A stretch of DNA of 64,000 nucleotides from Nitrospirota bacterium (lineage in GTDB: Bacteria; Nitrospirota; Thermodesulfovibrionia; Thermodesulfovibrionales; Magnetobacteriaceae): positions 413,007 through 477,006 of the forward strand of contig JADFXG010000001.1 of the NCBI GenBank assembly GCA_015233895.1. The letters run 5' to 3'. The translations under genes were made by a program, and so were the position numbers. How positions within the stretch are numbered: position 1 is the stretch's first letter; the number at the start of each line of letters is the position of its first letter. Below, piece after piece: positions 8,075 through 16,059 of this stretch. The notes beneath the pieces are model-generated. The model ran no database searches. It worked only from the letters and a program-made list of their open reading frames with translations, and was not told where the DNA came from.

Positions 8075-8411
8075 AAATTATTGGCTATACCTTGAAGATA
8101 TACTTATGGCAAGCAAAAAAATTATAAAATATGCCGGAGATATTTCTTATGAAAATCTTTTACAGGATGAAATGCGTATAGACGCCATAATTAGAAATTT
8201 TGAGATAATAGGAGAGGCAGCAAGCAAAGTTCCATCAGACATAATTGAGAAATACCCATTCATTTCATGGCGTAAAATAACTGACTTCAGAAATATACTT
8301 GCCCACGAGTATTTTGGAATAGATTATGATATTATGTGGGAGATTATCAAAGATAAACTTCCTGCGCTTCAAAACGATATTATGAGTATTTTAGATAATG
8401 AACATAAGTAA
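8067..8411 (+). CDS. HEPN (DUF86) ribonuclease toxin
   Basis: A 114-residue all-helical protein of the DUF86/HepT family. The RNase motif R-x4-H is intact as RNILAH near residue 78, preceded by the typical RNFEIIGEAASKVP helix and followed by EYFGIDYDIMWEII. HepT-type toxins cleave RNA and are inactivated by the adjacent MNT enzyme. Coupled by overlap to the MNT gene. All expected key residues are present. Confidence 0.92.
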   Translation: MHRNYWLYLEDILMASKKIIKYAGDISYENLLQDEMRIDAIIRNFEIIGEAASKVPSDIIEKYPFISWRKITDFRNILAHEYFGIDYDIMWEIIKDKLPALQNDIMSILDNEHK

Positions 8412-8563
8412 ACATATTCGCAGGAAATATAACAAGGGTTGTGAATTCAAAGAGCAACATGAGAAAGAAATAAACGTAAATTCTGGTGCCGCAAAAATGC
8501 TGCAAAAGTTTCTATTTTGCAAATTGAGTAGCTTAAATATGTGTCCACTGAATCGGGGGAAGA

Positions 8564-10288
8564 TCATTTTTTTTGTTGCTCATAGCTTTTTTTGGCATTG
8601 AACACCGTGCTCAGGTCCTCTACCTTTTCATCCCTGCTGCCAAGTGGTACCAGATTAAAGCGGTGTGCGATGGTGGCCATGATCGAGGTCGTATCGTGCT
8701 CTTGATGATCTATAGCAAACTTATTGCGCAAGTTTGGTGCGATGATAAGCACAGGAATACGCGTACCTGGTCCCCATTGGTCATAAGGACCCTTGGAATT
8801 GGCTGCATCCGGAGGGGTGACGTGATCAGCCTGACCGCCGAACTCATCATAGGCGACAATAACCATCGTGTCCCTGGCGCAAACGCTATTTTCAACAGCC
8901 TTTATAAGGTCTATCAAGTGTGCGTTGCTGTTCCATTCGCTGCTGTACCCTGGGTGTTCGTTTTCATTGCCGAGGGGTTTAACGAAACTTACAGGTTTTA
9001 GGTTGCAGTGTTTATGTTTAGAGGATTTCGCCAGCTGGATGAATTCGACCTCGTCACGCAAGTGTTTTTTTCGTGCCTCAGTACCTGGGGCATAGGCTGC
9101 GAAATAGTTAAACGGCTGATGATGGAACTGAAAGAGTCTGTCTGGACATTTCGGCCAGCTCGAACCCTTAATGGCGCTTTCGGGGCAAGACGGGCCGTTG
9201 CCGGCTGTGTAACCAGGCTGCGTGTTATCGCCCTCGGCGCTTGCCCAGCCACCGGAGTACCATGCCCAATCCACACCAGCGTCGTTAAGGCGATCCCCAA
9301 TGGTAGGGTACGTAAGCGGGGGCAGACGCATGGAGTCTTTATCAGCCTTTGGATTGTAAGGCCAGGCACCTGGTTGAATAGTGTTGACGGCGTAATCTCC
9401 ACACACAACTGTAGGTGGTGTTGAATTGCGGCCTTCACCCGGATAGCAGGAGGCTGTCAGAGGGTTGTCTTTTAACGCCTCTTTGGTTGGGGAAGCGTAC
9501 AGAGGGGTGTTCTTTGGCATGCCGTTTAAGTCCACAACAGCATGCAAATCAGCTTTTGAGCCGTCATTAACTGCTTCTAACCACAGGGGAGTTTTCGCTG
9601 CAATAAGCCACTGGTGATTGAGGAATGAACCGCCAAAGGCCGCCTGAAAGAAATTGTCGGCGATGACGTAGTTGGGATGACCTTTTGCATGCAGATAGAC
9701 GTATATGGGTAGGCGCTTAGTATTGTAATAGCCCATCGTCAGCCCTGCGGCATTGCTGCCAACGACATAACGGTCCATCTTGCCGCCATCTATCTGGTAA
9801 ATCTCCTGATAAAAGCGATGGTCGAGATCCATAGTGCATCCGCCACTTTCGCCATTGCCTTTGGCAATGCCGTTTTCAGACTTGTCGTCAGGTTTTGGAC
9901 ATGTATTGTCCTTGGGTGAGATGAAATCATCTATGGGAAACAGGGCATTAGTGAAGTGGCTGTCAATATTGTGGCCGTAGCCATGATAAGAGCAGGTTAC
10001 CGGCAGCGGCTCTGGTGATAATAAGTTGACGTCCACCTGGGGCAAGCAACCCAAAACTATACCATTTTGGCCGATCTGGGGTATATGGGCTTTGTTCAAC
10101 CCATTGACGCCCTCCCATAGCCCATAAAGATTGTCAAAGCTGTGATTCTCCTGATAGAGAACCACTATATGATTGATTTTATGCAATGCATCCTTCTTAT
10201 CACCAGCATCGGCTGTTACCACACAACATAGTCCCATCATAATGACCACTGCTATAACCGTCATGGCTCTACGTAACAAAACTGGCAT
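8564..10288 (-). CDS. Secreted phosphoesterase (acid phosphatase / phospholipase C family)
   Basis: A 574-residue protein with a Sec signal (MPVLLRRAMTVIAVVIMMGL, cleavage near TADAG). The mature domain starts with the phosphoesterase-family metal motif IVVLYQENHSFDNLYG. Later elements typical of the phospholipase C/AcpA family are MDRYVVG, WAWYSGGW, VIVAYDEFGGQADHV and a C-terminal GTRIPVLIIAP. The ATG at 10288 is chosen because AAGGAGGTTGAT ends just upstream; an in-frame ATG 18 bp earlier lacks a ribosome site. It probably acts outside the cytoplasm on phosphate esters or phospholipids and would be a plausible T2SS substrate. GC content is visibly higher than in its neighbours, which hints at transfer. 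Confidence 0.88.
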   Translation of the reverse strand: MPVLLRRAMTVIAVVIMMGLCCVVTADAGDKKDALHKINHIVVLYQENHSFDNLYGLWEGVNGLNKAHIPQIGQNGIVLGCLPQVDVNLLSPEPLPVTCSYHGYGHNIDSHFTNALFPIDDFISPKDNTCPKPDDKSENGIAKGNGESGGCTMDLDHRFYQEIYQIDGGKMDRYVVGSNAAGLTMGYYNTKRLPIYVYLHAKGHPNYVIADNFFQAAFGGSFLNHQWLIAAKTPLWLEAVNDGSKADLHAVVDLNGMPKNTPLYASPTKEALKDNPLTASCYPGEGRNSTPPTVVCGDYAVNTIQPGAWPYNPKADKDSMRLPPLTYPTIGDRLNDAGVDWAWYSGGWASAEGDNTQPGYTAGNGPSCPESAIKGSSWPKCPDRLFQFHHQPFNYFAAYAPGTEARKKHLRDEVEFIQLAKSSKHKHCNLKPVSFVKPLGNENEHPGYSSEWNSNAHLIDLIKAVENSVCARDTMVIVAYDEFGGQADHVTPPDAANSKGPYDQWGPGTRIPVLIIAPNLRNKFAIDHQEHDTTSIMATIAHRFNLVPLGSRDEKVEDLSTVFNAKKSYEQQKK

Positions 10289-10514
10289 ATCAACCTCCTT
10301 TATCATCTGTTAAGACAAACCGCATTTAAATCTGTATAACACTACAGCATGCTAAATTAAGCATTTCCCCTATTTTAAATAAAATACTTCATCAAAAGAG
10401 AATAAGTCAACGTGGCCAGTGGTAACCTGCCTATTATTAAATCCATAACTTAGCCCAAAGCCACATGCCTTGGGAGCATTAGAATGTAGGTAATTACGAT
10501 AAAAAGATAAAAAT

Positions 10515-11339
10515 TTAAGAATTGCACGGTTTTACAAAAGAAGCCGGCTTTCTGAAGATATTACTAATTACAATTACTGCAACAATAGCAGAACTTATGT
10601 ACTGTGATGTGGAAAAACCGAAATATATTCCACGAGGAGTATCTCCCCGTAAAAATTCAAGAAAAAACCTTACCACGCTATATGTAATAAGATAGACCTT
10701 TATAATAGTTCCGTTTTTAACCCCTCCCTTATTGTACATTATGTAAAGTACAGTAAAAATGCAAAGGTTACATATTGATTCAACAATCTGAACCGGAAAT
10801 ACCGGTAGCGAAACATGGCTGGTATAATTAATAAGACCCTCTCTTATCTGTTCCCTGTAGGCATGTGACCAAAGGGGATATTCAATGCACAATGGGCCGT
10901 TACAAACCACACCAAAACAACAACCTGCAAGAAAACATCCTATCCGGCCAAAGGAGTGGGCAAGAGGGATATAAACACAAACAATATCCAGAAACGGATA
11001 CATCTTCATTTTCGATACCGTGATTAATATTAGAAGTACACCAAAAGTTCCTAAAAGACCGCCAAAAAAGACAAATCCTCCCCTTAACGTAATTAATCCG
11101 GTATCTGAATAGTTATTTACCACTGAAGGTATCTTTGACAATAGAAGGCCCATGATTAGGCTTACAATAAGAAATAAAAGATATTTCAAAGATAAAGCAT
11201 GTAGCCTTAATTCTCTGTGGATAAAGTATAAAAAAACACAGGTGCCAATTGCTGCAAAAACCCAATAACCGTGTAAAAATATCTTAGCGAAAGTAACCCC
11301 GAAGTAACTGAAGAAATAGTAGAAAAACGCTCTTCCCAC
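10515..11339 (-). CDS. Divergent Lgt-like (prolipoprotein diacylglyceryl transferase family) membrane enzyme
   Basis: A 274-residue protein with about seven membrane segments. Family features are GGFVFFGGLLG (88-98), HSFGRIGCFLAGCCFG (128-143) and VRFFLEFLRGD near the C-terminus. Compared with canonical Lgt (GGxxFHGG and GRIGNFINGE), the catalytic His is Phe, and the Asn and Glu of the signature are Cys135 and Cys140. The key Arg (132) and C-terminal Arg/Glu remain. It therefore probably does not perform standard lipoprotein diacylglyceryl transfer. It ends a two-gene minus-strand unit, 28 bp after a Cys-rich small protein that is its natural candidate substrate. Confidence 0.8.
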   Translation of the reverse strand: MGRAFFYYFFSYFGVTFAKIFLHGYWVFAAIGTCVFLYFIHRELRLHALSLKYLLFLIVSLIMGLLLSKIPSVVNNYSDTGLITLRGGFVFFGGLLGTFGVLLILITVSKMKMYPFLDIVCVYIPLAHSFGRIGCFLAGCCFGVVCNGPLCIEYPLWSHAYREQIREGLINYTSHVSLPVFPVQIVESICNLCIFTVLYIMYNKGGVKNGTIIKVYLITYSVVRFFLEFLRGDTPRGIYFGFSTSQYISSAIVAVIVISNIFRKPASFVKPCNS

Positions 11340-11367
11340 AGATTAGGTTAAACTCTTAAAACGCAGG

Positions 11368-11709
11368 CTAACAACCTCCAAGGTCGCAAGCATCGCAACC
11401 TCCGCAATCACAGCTGTCGATGCAGCCCCATTCACATCCTGAGACAAACGTGTCGCCGCAGCCGCCATCGCAGCCACCGGAATTACCATTTGGAGTATCT
11501 TTTCCGGGTAGTTCTTTCTTTGTTTTCATATGTCCCGATACTCTTGAGGCCCCAATGTGATAAGTATTTAATTGTTGATTTAAATTATCGCTCTGACCAT
11601 TAAGATAATAAGAAAAAGCAAGAAATCCAATGGAAAAGCAAATATTTACAATACATACTAAAATTACTTTAGAATGTCTTACAAATGTTATCCTCAAGAA
11701 ATCATTCAT
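11368..11709 (-). CDS. Small membrane-anchored protein with Gly/Cys-rich C-terminus
   Basis: A 113-residue protein. One N-terminal hydrophobic helix (about 16-37) looks like an uncleaved anchor, followed by a polar linker. The last 36 residues carry nine Cys, mostly in GGC or xGC contexts, with four acidic residues, ending ACDLGGC. Nothing resembles a known metal-binding or lipobox domain. It is co-transcribed with the Lgt-like enzyme 28 bp downstream, and the presence of nine Cys next to a thiol-modifying enzyme family suggests a substrate-modifier pair. Function not recognised. Confidence 0.7.
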   Translation of the reverse strand: MNDFLRITFVRHSKVILVCIVNICFSIGFLAFSYYLNGQSDNLNQQLNTYHIGASRVSGHMKTKKELPGKDTPNGNSGGCDGGCGDTFVSGCEWGCIDSCDCGGCDACDLGGC

Positions 11710-11836
11710 GATTTAATATACCATCCTCATAACCCTTGGTTTAAGTTAGATCACTCCCTTTGTTATTGCAACATATTGATTATTCCTGTGTCAACAAATT
11801 TTGTTCGATTCCCAATAGAACAAATATCTGATTGGG

Positions 11837-11866
11837 TTACACCTTCTAATCATAATCTGGTATAAT
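11837..11866 (+). promoter_or_regulatory. Promoter with perfect -10, probably giving a leaderless transcript
   Basis: TATAAT at 11861-11866 lies only 10 bases before the ATG at 11877; a weak -35 (TTACAC, 11837-11842) is 18 bases upstream. Transcription would start at about 11873, leaving almost no leader, and no ribosome site is visible. This fits a leaderless mRNA for the exonuclease gene. Confidence 0.5.
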
Positions 11867-11876
11867 ACTATTGATT

Positions 11877-12662
11877 ATGATAGAGAATAGTTTTTCAATT
11901 TTAGACGGCATAGGGCAAAAGGGTGAGAAGCGCCTTTGGAGCCGCGGAATACATACGTGGCAGGATTTTATAAATGAGCGAAGTATTCCATTTTTAAACG
12001 ACACACACAAGGGTGCTCTTGACGGTAAGCTAGCGCGCTTCACACAAAGCCTGAGAGACGGCAATCAGGAGGAGTTTAATAAGTCACTCAAACGAAAAGA
12101 ACACTGGAGACTGTTTGAACGATTTAAAGATGAGGCTTTATATCTTGATATAGAAACAAATGGTCTGCCCTCTAAAGGCGGAGGATACGTTACCATGGTT
12201 GGCCTCTATGATGGTTTTGAGTACAGCTGTCTGATTAGAGGAAATAACCTGAATCGCGAAAATCTCATAAATGCACTAAAACCCTACAAGATGTTAATAA
12301 CCTTTTATGGCTCTGTTTTTGACATCCCATTTTTAATTAATAACTTTGCGTTAGAGCTGGATATGCTTCACTTTGACGTGTGTCTTGAGGGCAAACGGGT
12401 GGGGTTTAATGGGGGATTGAAAAAAATAGAAAGTATCTTAGGAATACTCAGAGACGACGATGTGGTGGGAATGGATGGGTTTGCCGCAGTGAGGCTCTGG
12501 CAGATGTATAAGCGCGGCGATAATGACTCTCTTTCCACTCTGATAAAATATAACAGAGAAGACACCGTTAATCTTCTTACAATCAGTAAGCTTGTCTATA
12601 ATGAACTCAAGCGTTCAACCGGCATTTATGATTACATAACTGAGAGCGCTGCCGGTGGGTAA
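11877..12662 (+). CDS. RNase H-like exonuclease, YprB type
   Basis: About 261 residues. The RNase H-like exonuclease core has DxE in LYLDIETNGLPS (about residues 92-103), a second acidic site in FYGSVFDIPFLINNF and the C-terminal YNREDTVNLLTI, matching the DEDD pattern of the YprB/RNase_H_2 family. The N-terminal 80 residues contain a helix-hairpin-like ILDGIGQKGEKRLWSRGI. A TTG at 11871 is a possible earlier start, but the ATG is preferred. The stop overlaps the start of the next gene (xer) by 8 bp. It probably trims nucleic acid 3' ends; the exact substrate is unknown. Confidence 0.82.
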   Translation: MIENSFSILDGIGQKGEKRLWSRGIHTWQDFINERSIPFLNDTHKGALDGKLARFTQSLRDGNQEEFNKSLKRKEHWRLFERFKDEALYLDIETNGLPSKGGGYVTMVGLYDGFEYSCLIRGNNLNRENLINALKPYKMLITFYGSVFDIPFLINNFALELDMLHFDVCLEGKRVGFNGGLKKIESILGILRDDDVVGMDGFAAVRLWQMYKRGDNDSLSTLIKYNREDTVNLLTISKLVYNELKRSTGIYDYITESAAGG

Positions 12663-13554
12663 GCAGGCATCAGCTAAAAAACGAAATATCCTGAAAGAGT
12701 TTTTGCTCTACTTAACAGTAGAAAGAGGGGCTGCAGTAAACACGGTAAATTCCTATGAGCTTGATATCGTGCAGTTTCAGGCATATTTGTCCGGAAATAC
12801 CGAAACCCTTGAGACATTTACAAGAGAGGATATAGTGGGCTTTATCGAGATGTCTAAGGACAGCCAGTACTCAATGACTTCAATCTGCAGGTTTATATCG
12901 TCAATCAGAACATTTTGTAAGTTTCTGGTTATTGAGAGAATCAGGGAGGATGATCCGGCTGAGACCATACGGCTTCCTAAGAAGTGGGACTCAATTCCAA
13001 AGGCGTTAAGTTTTGACGATGTGCTGTTGCTTCTTAGTGCAAAGGTTTCAGGCAGGATGGTTGTAAGGGACAGGGCAATGCTTGAACTCCTGTACTCATC
13101 CGGGCTTAGAGTTAGCGAGCTTATGGGGGTTGAGGTTGACAGGGTAAATTTTCAGGCCGGCTTTTTAACCATAACCGGAAAAGGCTCAAAGGATCGTATC
13201 GTGCCTATGAATGTACGGGCTTTGGAGAGCATCAAGGTATATATGGCAGGACTTCGGCAGGATTTACTAAAAGGTAAGACATCTCCGTATCTTTTTTTAA
13301 ATTATAAGGGAGAGATTATGACGCGCCAGAGGTTTTGGCAAACTCTTAAAAACTACGGTAAAGCCGCAGGCGTGGAGCTTAGCCCTCACACGTTAAGACA
13401 CTGCTTTGCTACACACTTGCTTGATGGCGGAGCTGATCTGCGCTCCGTTCAGAAAATGCTCGGCCACTCAGACATTTCCACAACTCAAATATACACAAAA
13501 ATAACCACAGACAGAATTAAAACTGAATATAAAAAATACCACCCAAGGGCATAG
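12655..13554 (+). CDS. xerD: Tyrosine recombinase XerC/XerD type
   Basis: A 299-residue site-specific recombinase. The N-terminal SAM-like core-binding domain (about 10-95, FLLYLTVERGAAVNTVNSYE) is followed by the catalytic domain with Arg in SSGLRVSELMG, Lys in GKGSKDRIVPM, HxxR in SPHTLRHCFATHLLDGG, His in MLGHSDISTTQIYTK and the nucleophilic Tyr in the same segment. Length matches chromosomal Xer proteins (about 300) rather than phage integrases. It starts with GTG inside the end of the exonuclease gene. The expected role is chromosome dimer resolution at dif; XerC versus XerD is not resolved. Confidence 0.9.
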   Translation: MGKQASAKKRNILKEFLLYLTVERGAAVNTVNSYELDIVQFQAYLSGNTETLETFTREDIVGFIEMSKDSQYSMTSICRFISSIRTFCKFLVIERIREDDPAETIRLPKKWDSIPKALSFDDVLLLLSAKVSGRMVVRDRAMLELLYSSGLRVSELMGVEVDRVNFQAGFLTITGKGSKDRIVPMNVRALESIKVYMAGLRQDLLKGKTSPYLFLNYKGEIMTRQRFWQTLKNYGKAAGVELSPHTLRHCFATHLLDGGADLRSVQKMLGHSDISTTQIYTKITTDRIKTEYKKYHPRA

Positions 13555-13567
13555 CTCGGAGAGTTCT

Positions 13568-14326
13568 ATGGCATTAATACTTGTAACAAACGATGACGGA
13601 GTGTATTCAGAGGGTATATTAAGTCTCCACAGAGCGCTAAGTGAGATAGCTGAGGCTGTGATAATCGCTCCGGACAGGGAACAGAGCGCAACAAGCCATT
13701 CTCTGACTATGCACAGACCGCTTAAGGTGACAGAAATCAAAAAAAATATCTATTCAGTAAATGGAACGCCCACTGATTGTGTGGCGCTGGGAATAGGTAA
13801 AGTTCTCGGTAGAAAGCCGGATTTGATAGCCTCAGGAATCAACAAAGGCGGCAACCTTGGGGATGACATCACATACTCAGGCACGGTTTCTGCCGCAATA
13901 GAGGGTACAATTTTAGGAGTCTCCTCTTTTGCCATATCAATGGTTGGCGAGAAGGATTATCATTTTGCAGTAGCGTCGGAGTTTGCCCTTAAATTAGCTA
14001 AAATTATACTCGATAACGGTCTTCCAAAAGATACACTGATTAATGTAAATGTACCCAATGTAGCTAAGGATGAGTTAATGGGACTAAAATTTACAAAACA
14101 GGGTAAACGGGTATATATCGGTTCTATAAAAGAGACACTTGATCCCTGGAGCAGGCTTCACTACTGGATAGGCGGAGGAACGCCTTCATGGGCAGATGAT
14201 GAAAACACAGACTACCTGGCAGTGGAATCAAAGTATATTTCGGTGACTCCGCTTCATCTGGATTTAACAAACTATGATGCTCTCGATTGTATCAAAGATG
14301 ACTGGGCTCATATATTACAAATCTGA
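13568..14326 (+). CDS. surE: 5'/3'-nucleotidase SurE
   Basis: A 252-residue metal-dependent nucleoside monophosphate phosphatase. It opens ILVTNDDGVYSEGI with the metal-binding Asp-Asp pair, followed by APDREQSATSHSLT and SGINKGGNLGDDITYSGTV, all diagnostic of SurE. Length is normal. It is four bases before the pcm start; surE-pcm adjacency is a widespread stationary-phase/repair pairing. The upstream xer gene ends 13 bp earlier, so the run from 11877 to 16008 is probably one operon. Confidence 0.96.
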   Translation: MALILVTNDDGVYSEGILSLHRALSEIAEAVIIAPDREQSATSHSLTMHRPLKVTEIKKNIYSVNGTPTDCVALGIGKVLGRKPDLIASGINKGGNLGDDITYSGTVSAAIEGTILGVSSFAISMVGEKDYHFAVASEFALKLAKIILDNGLPKDTLINVNVPNVAKDELMGLKFTKQGKRVYIGSIKETLDPWSRLHYWIGGGTPSWADDENTDYLAVESKYISVTPLHLDLTNYDALDCIKDDWAHILQI

Positions 14327-14330
14327 GCAT

Positions 14331-14978
14331 ATGGACAGATACGCAAAAGAAAGAGAGCGCATGTGTAAGGAGCAACTGGTAAACCGTGGCATCAGCGATA
14401 AAAAAGTCTTAGATGTGATGTTGAAAGTTCCGCGGCACAATTTTGTTACTGAGGAAAACCTAATTCGCGCCTATGGTGATATGGCTTTAGAGATAGACTG
14501 TGGCCAGACAATTTCGCAGCCCTACATGGTGGCCGTTATGACAGAGCTGCTTGAGCTAAAGGAAACCGACAGGGTGCTTGAGATAGGCACGGGCTCCGGG
14601 TATCAGGCAGCGGTTCTTTCAGAGCTTGCTAAAGAGGTTTACACCATAGAGAGGATAGAGAAGCTTGCAAAGGGTGCGATGGAAAAATTTGAACAAGCAG
14701 GGAAAACAAATATTTTTGTAAAGGTGTCGGATGGTACTCTTGGTTTACCAGATTATGCACCATACGATAAGATAATAATAACGGCTGCTGCGCCTGCCGT
14801 GCCTCCACCCCTTATAGAGCAGCTTTCATCGGATGGTGGCATATTGGTAGCACCTGTTGGAGACCGGTATAGCCATAAAATTGTCAAACTCAGAAAAATC
14901 GGCGACAAAACAGAAGAAACTCACCATTTGCAATGTATATTTGTTCCACTGATAGGAGCATTCGGATTCAATCCGTAA
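14331..14978 (+). CDS. pcm: Protein-L-isoaspartate O-methyltransferase Pcm
   Basis: A 215-residue SAM-dependent methyltransferase repairing isoaspartyl residues. It contains GDMALEIDCGQTISQPYMVA (the PCMT signature), SAM motif I VLEIGTGSGYQAAVL, motif II EVYTIERI and DKIIITAAAP. The start at 14331 (MDRYAKERERM) gives the usual length; an upstream in-frame codon would extend the protein back into surE and is not supported. Translation is likely coupled to surE, whose stop is four bases upstream. Confidence 0.95.
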   Translation: MDRYAKERERMCKEQLVNRGISDKKVLDVMLKVPRHNFVTEENLIRAYGDMALEIDCGQTISQPYMVAVMTELLELKETDRVLEIGTGSGYQAAVLSELAKEVYTIERIEKLAKGAMEKFEQAGKTNIFVKVSDGTLGLPDYAPYDKIIITAAAPAVPPPLIEQLSSDGGILVAPVGDRYSHKIVKLRKIGDKTEETHHLQCIFVPLIGAFGFNP

Positions 14979-15000
14979 GAGCGTGACAAATGGAGGATAG

Positions 15001-16008
15001 ATGAATAAAGCTTGTTTTTTTGAACCGCTACCGAACGGTAACGTTAAATGCGGTCTCTGTGCCCACAGATGCACTATTGGGGTTGGGAGACGGGGACTTT
15101 GCGGAGTAAGGGAAAATCAGGACGGCGTTCTTATGAGTCTTGTGTATGGTTCTGTCTGCTCAACACAGGTGGATCCGATAGAGAAAAAACCGCTCTTTCA
15201 TTTTAAGCCAGGCTCCCGTACATTTTCAATAGCAAGTGTGGGTTGCAATTTCAGGTGTCTGCACTGTCAGAACAGTTCAATCTCACAGTATCCGAGGGAA
15301 CACGACGGTGCCGTGATTGGGTATCCTGTGTCAGCTGAGTCAATCGTTGCGGCAGCAATAGCGGAAAGATGCGAGAGTATTTCATTTACATACACAGAGC
15401 CAACGATATTTTTTGAGTTTGCACAGGACTGTGCGATTTTGGCGGCAGAGAAGGGACTAAAAAATGTGTTTGTAAGTAATGGGTTTATGACGCCTGAAAG
15501 TGCCGAGGTCATAATCCCCTACCTACACGCCGACAATATAGATTTGAAGGGAGATGCCGGTTTTTATAAGGAAATCTGCGGGGCAGAGGTTGAGCCGGTA
15601 AAGGACACAATACGATTAATGAAAGAGGGCGGGGTTTGGGTTGAGGTTACAACTCTTGTGATTCCCGGGCTTAACGACAGCGAGCAGGTGCTTAGAGGCA
15701 TAGCAGAATTCATTGTCTCGGTGGATGCCTCAATCCCGTGGCATGTGAGCCGGTTTTATGGCACCTATAAGATGACAGACCGACCGGGCACTCCAACAGA
15801 GACACTTAAGAGAGCGTGTGATATAGGGTATGAAAGCGGACTTAAGTTTGTATATCAGGGAAATGTTCCTGGCATGGGAGGAGAAAACACAAGTTGCCCA
15901 GCCTGTAAAAAGCTCCTTATCAAAAGAGACGGATTTACCGTAATTTCAAATGCTATAAAAAACGGTAACTGCCCCGCTTGCGGCAGTGCTGTTGCAGGGG
16001 TGTGGTAG
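15001..16008 (+). CDS. amrS: AmmeMemoRadiSam system radical SAM enzyme
   Basis: A 335-residue radical SAM protein. The cluster motif CNFRCLHCQN lies near residue 82, within VGCNFRCLHCQNSSISQYPR, typical of the PflA-like AmmeMemoRadiSam subfamily. An extra Cys set at the N-terminus (CGLCAHRCTIG, LCGV) and a C-terminal zinc-ribbon-like pair (CPACKKL, CPACGSA) agree. VDPIEKKPLFHF is also characteristic. The AMMECR1 and Memo partners are not adjacent. The ATG is preceded by a GGAGG site (14992-14996). The modification it carries out is not known. Confidence 0.92.
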   Translation: MNKACFFEPLPNGNVKCGLCAHRCTIGVGRRGLCGVRENQDGVLMSLVYGSVCSTQVDPIEKKPLFHFKPGSRTFSIASVGCNFRCLHCQNSSISQYPREHDGAVIGYPVSAESIVAAAIAERCESISFTYTEPTIFFEFAQDCAILAAEKGLKNVFVSNGFMTPESAEVIIPYLHADNIDLKGDAGFYKEICGAEVEPVKDTIRLMKEGGVWVEVTTLVIPGLNDSEQVLRGIAEFIVSVDASIPWHVSRFYGTYKMTDRPGTPTETLKRACDIGYESGLKFVYQGNVPGMGGENTSCPACKKLLIKRDGFTVISNAIKNGNCPACGSAVAGVW

Positions 16009-16059
16009 AGCTCCAGATTGTCTTTATTTTATTTATAACGTGACAACAAACGACATATC

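Noticed and set aside
9008..9424. Plus-strand frame of 138 codons opposite the phosphoesterase
   Set aside because: Antisense shadow of a GC-richer gene; no ribosome site or known motif.
8998..9438. Minus-strand frame of 146 codons overlapping the phosphoesterase
   Set aside because: Same strand, different frame from a well-supported gene; it has no recognisable motif and is a shadow.
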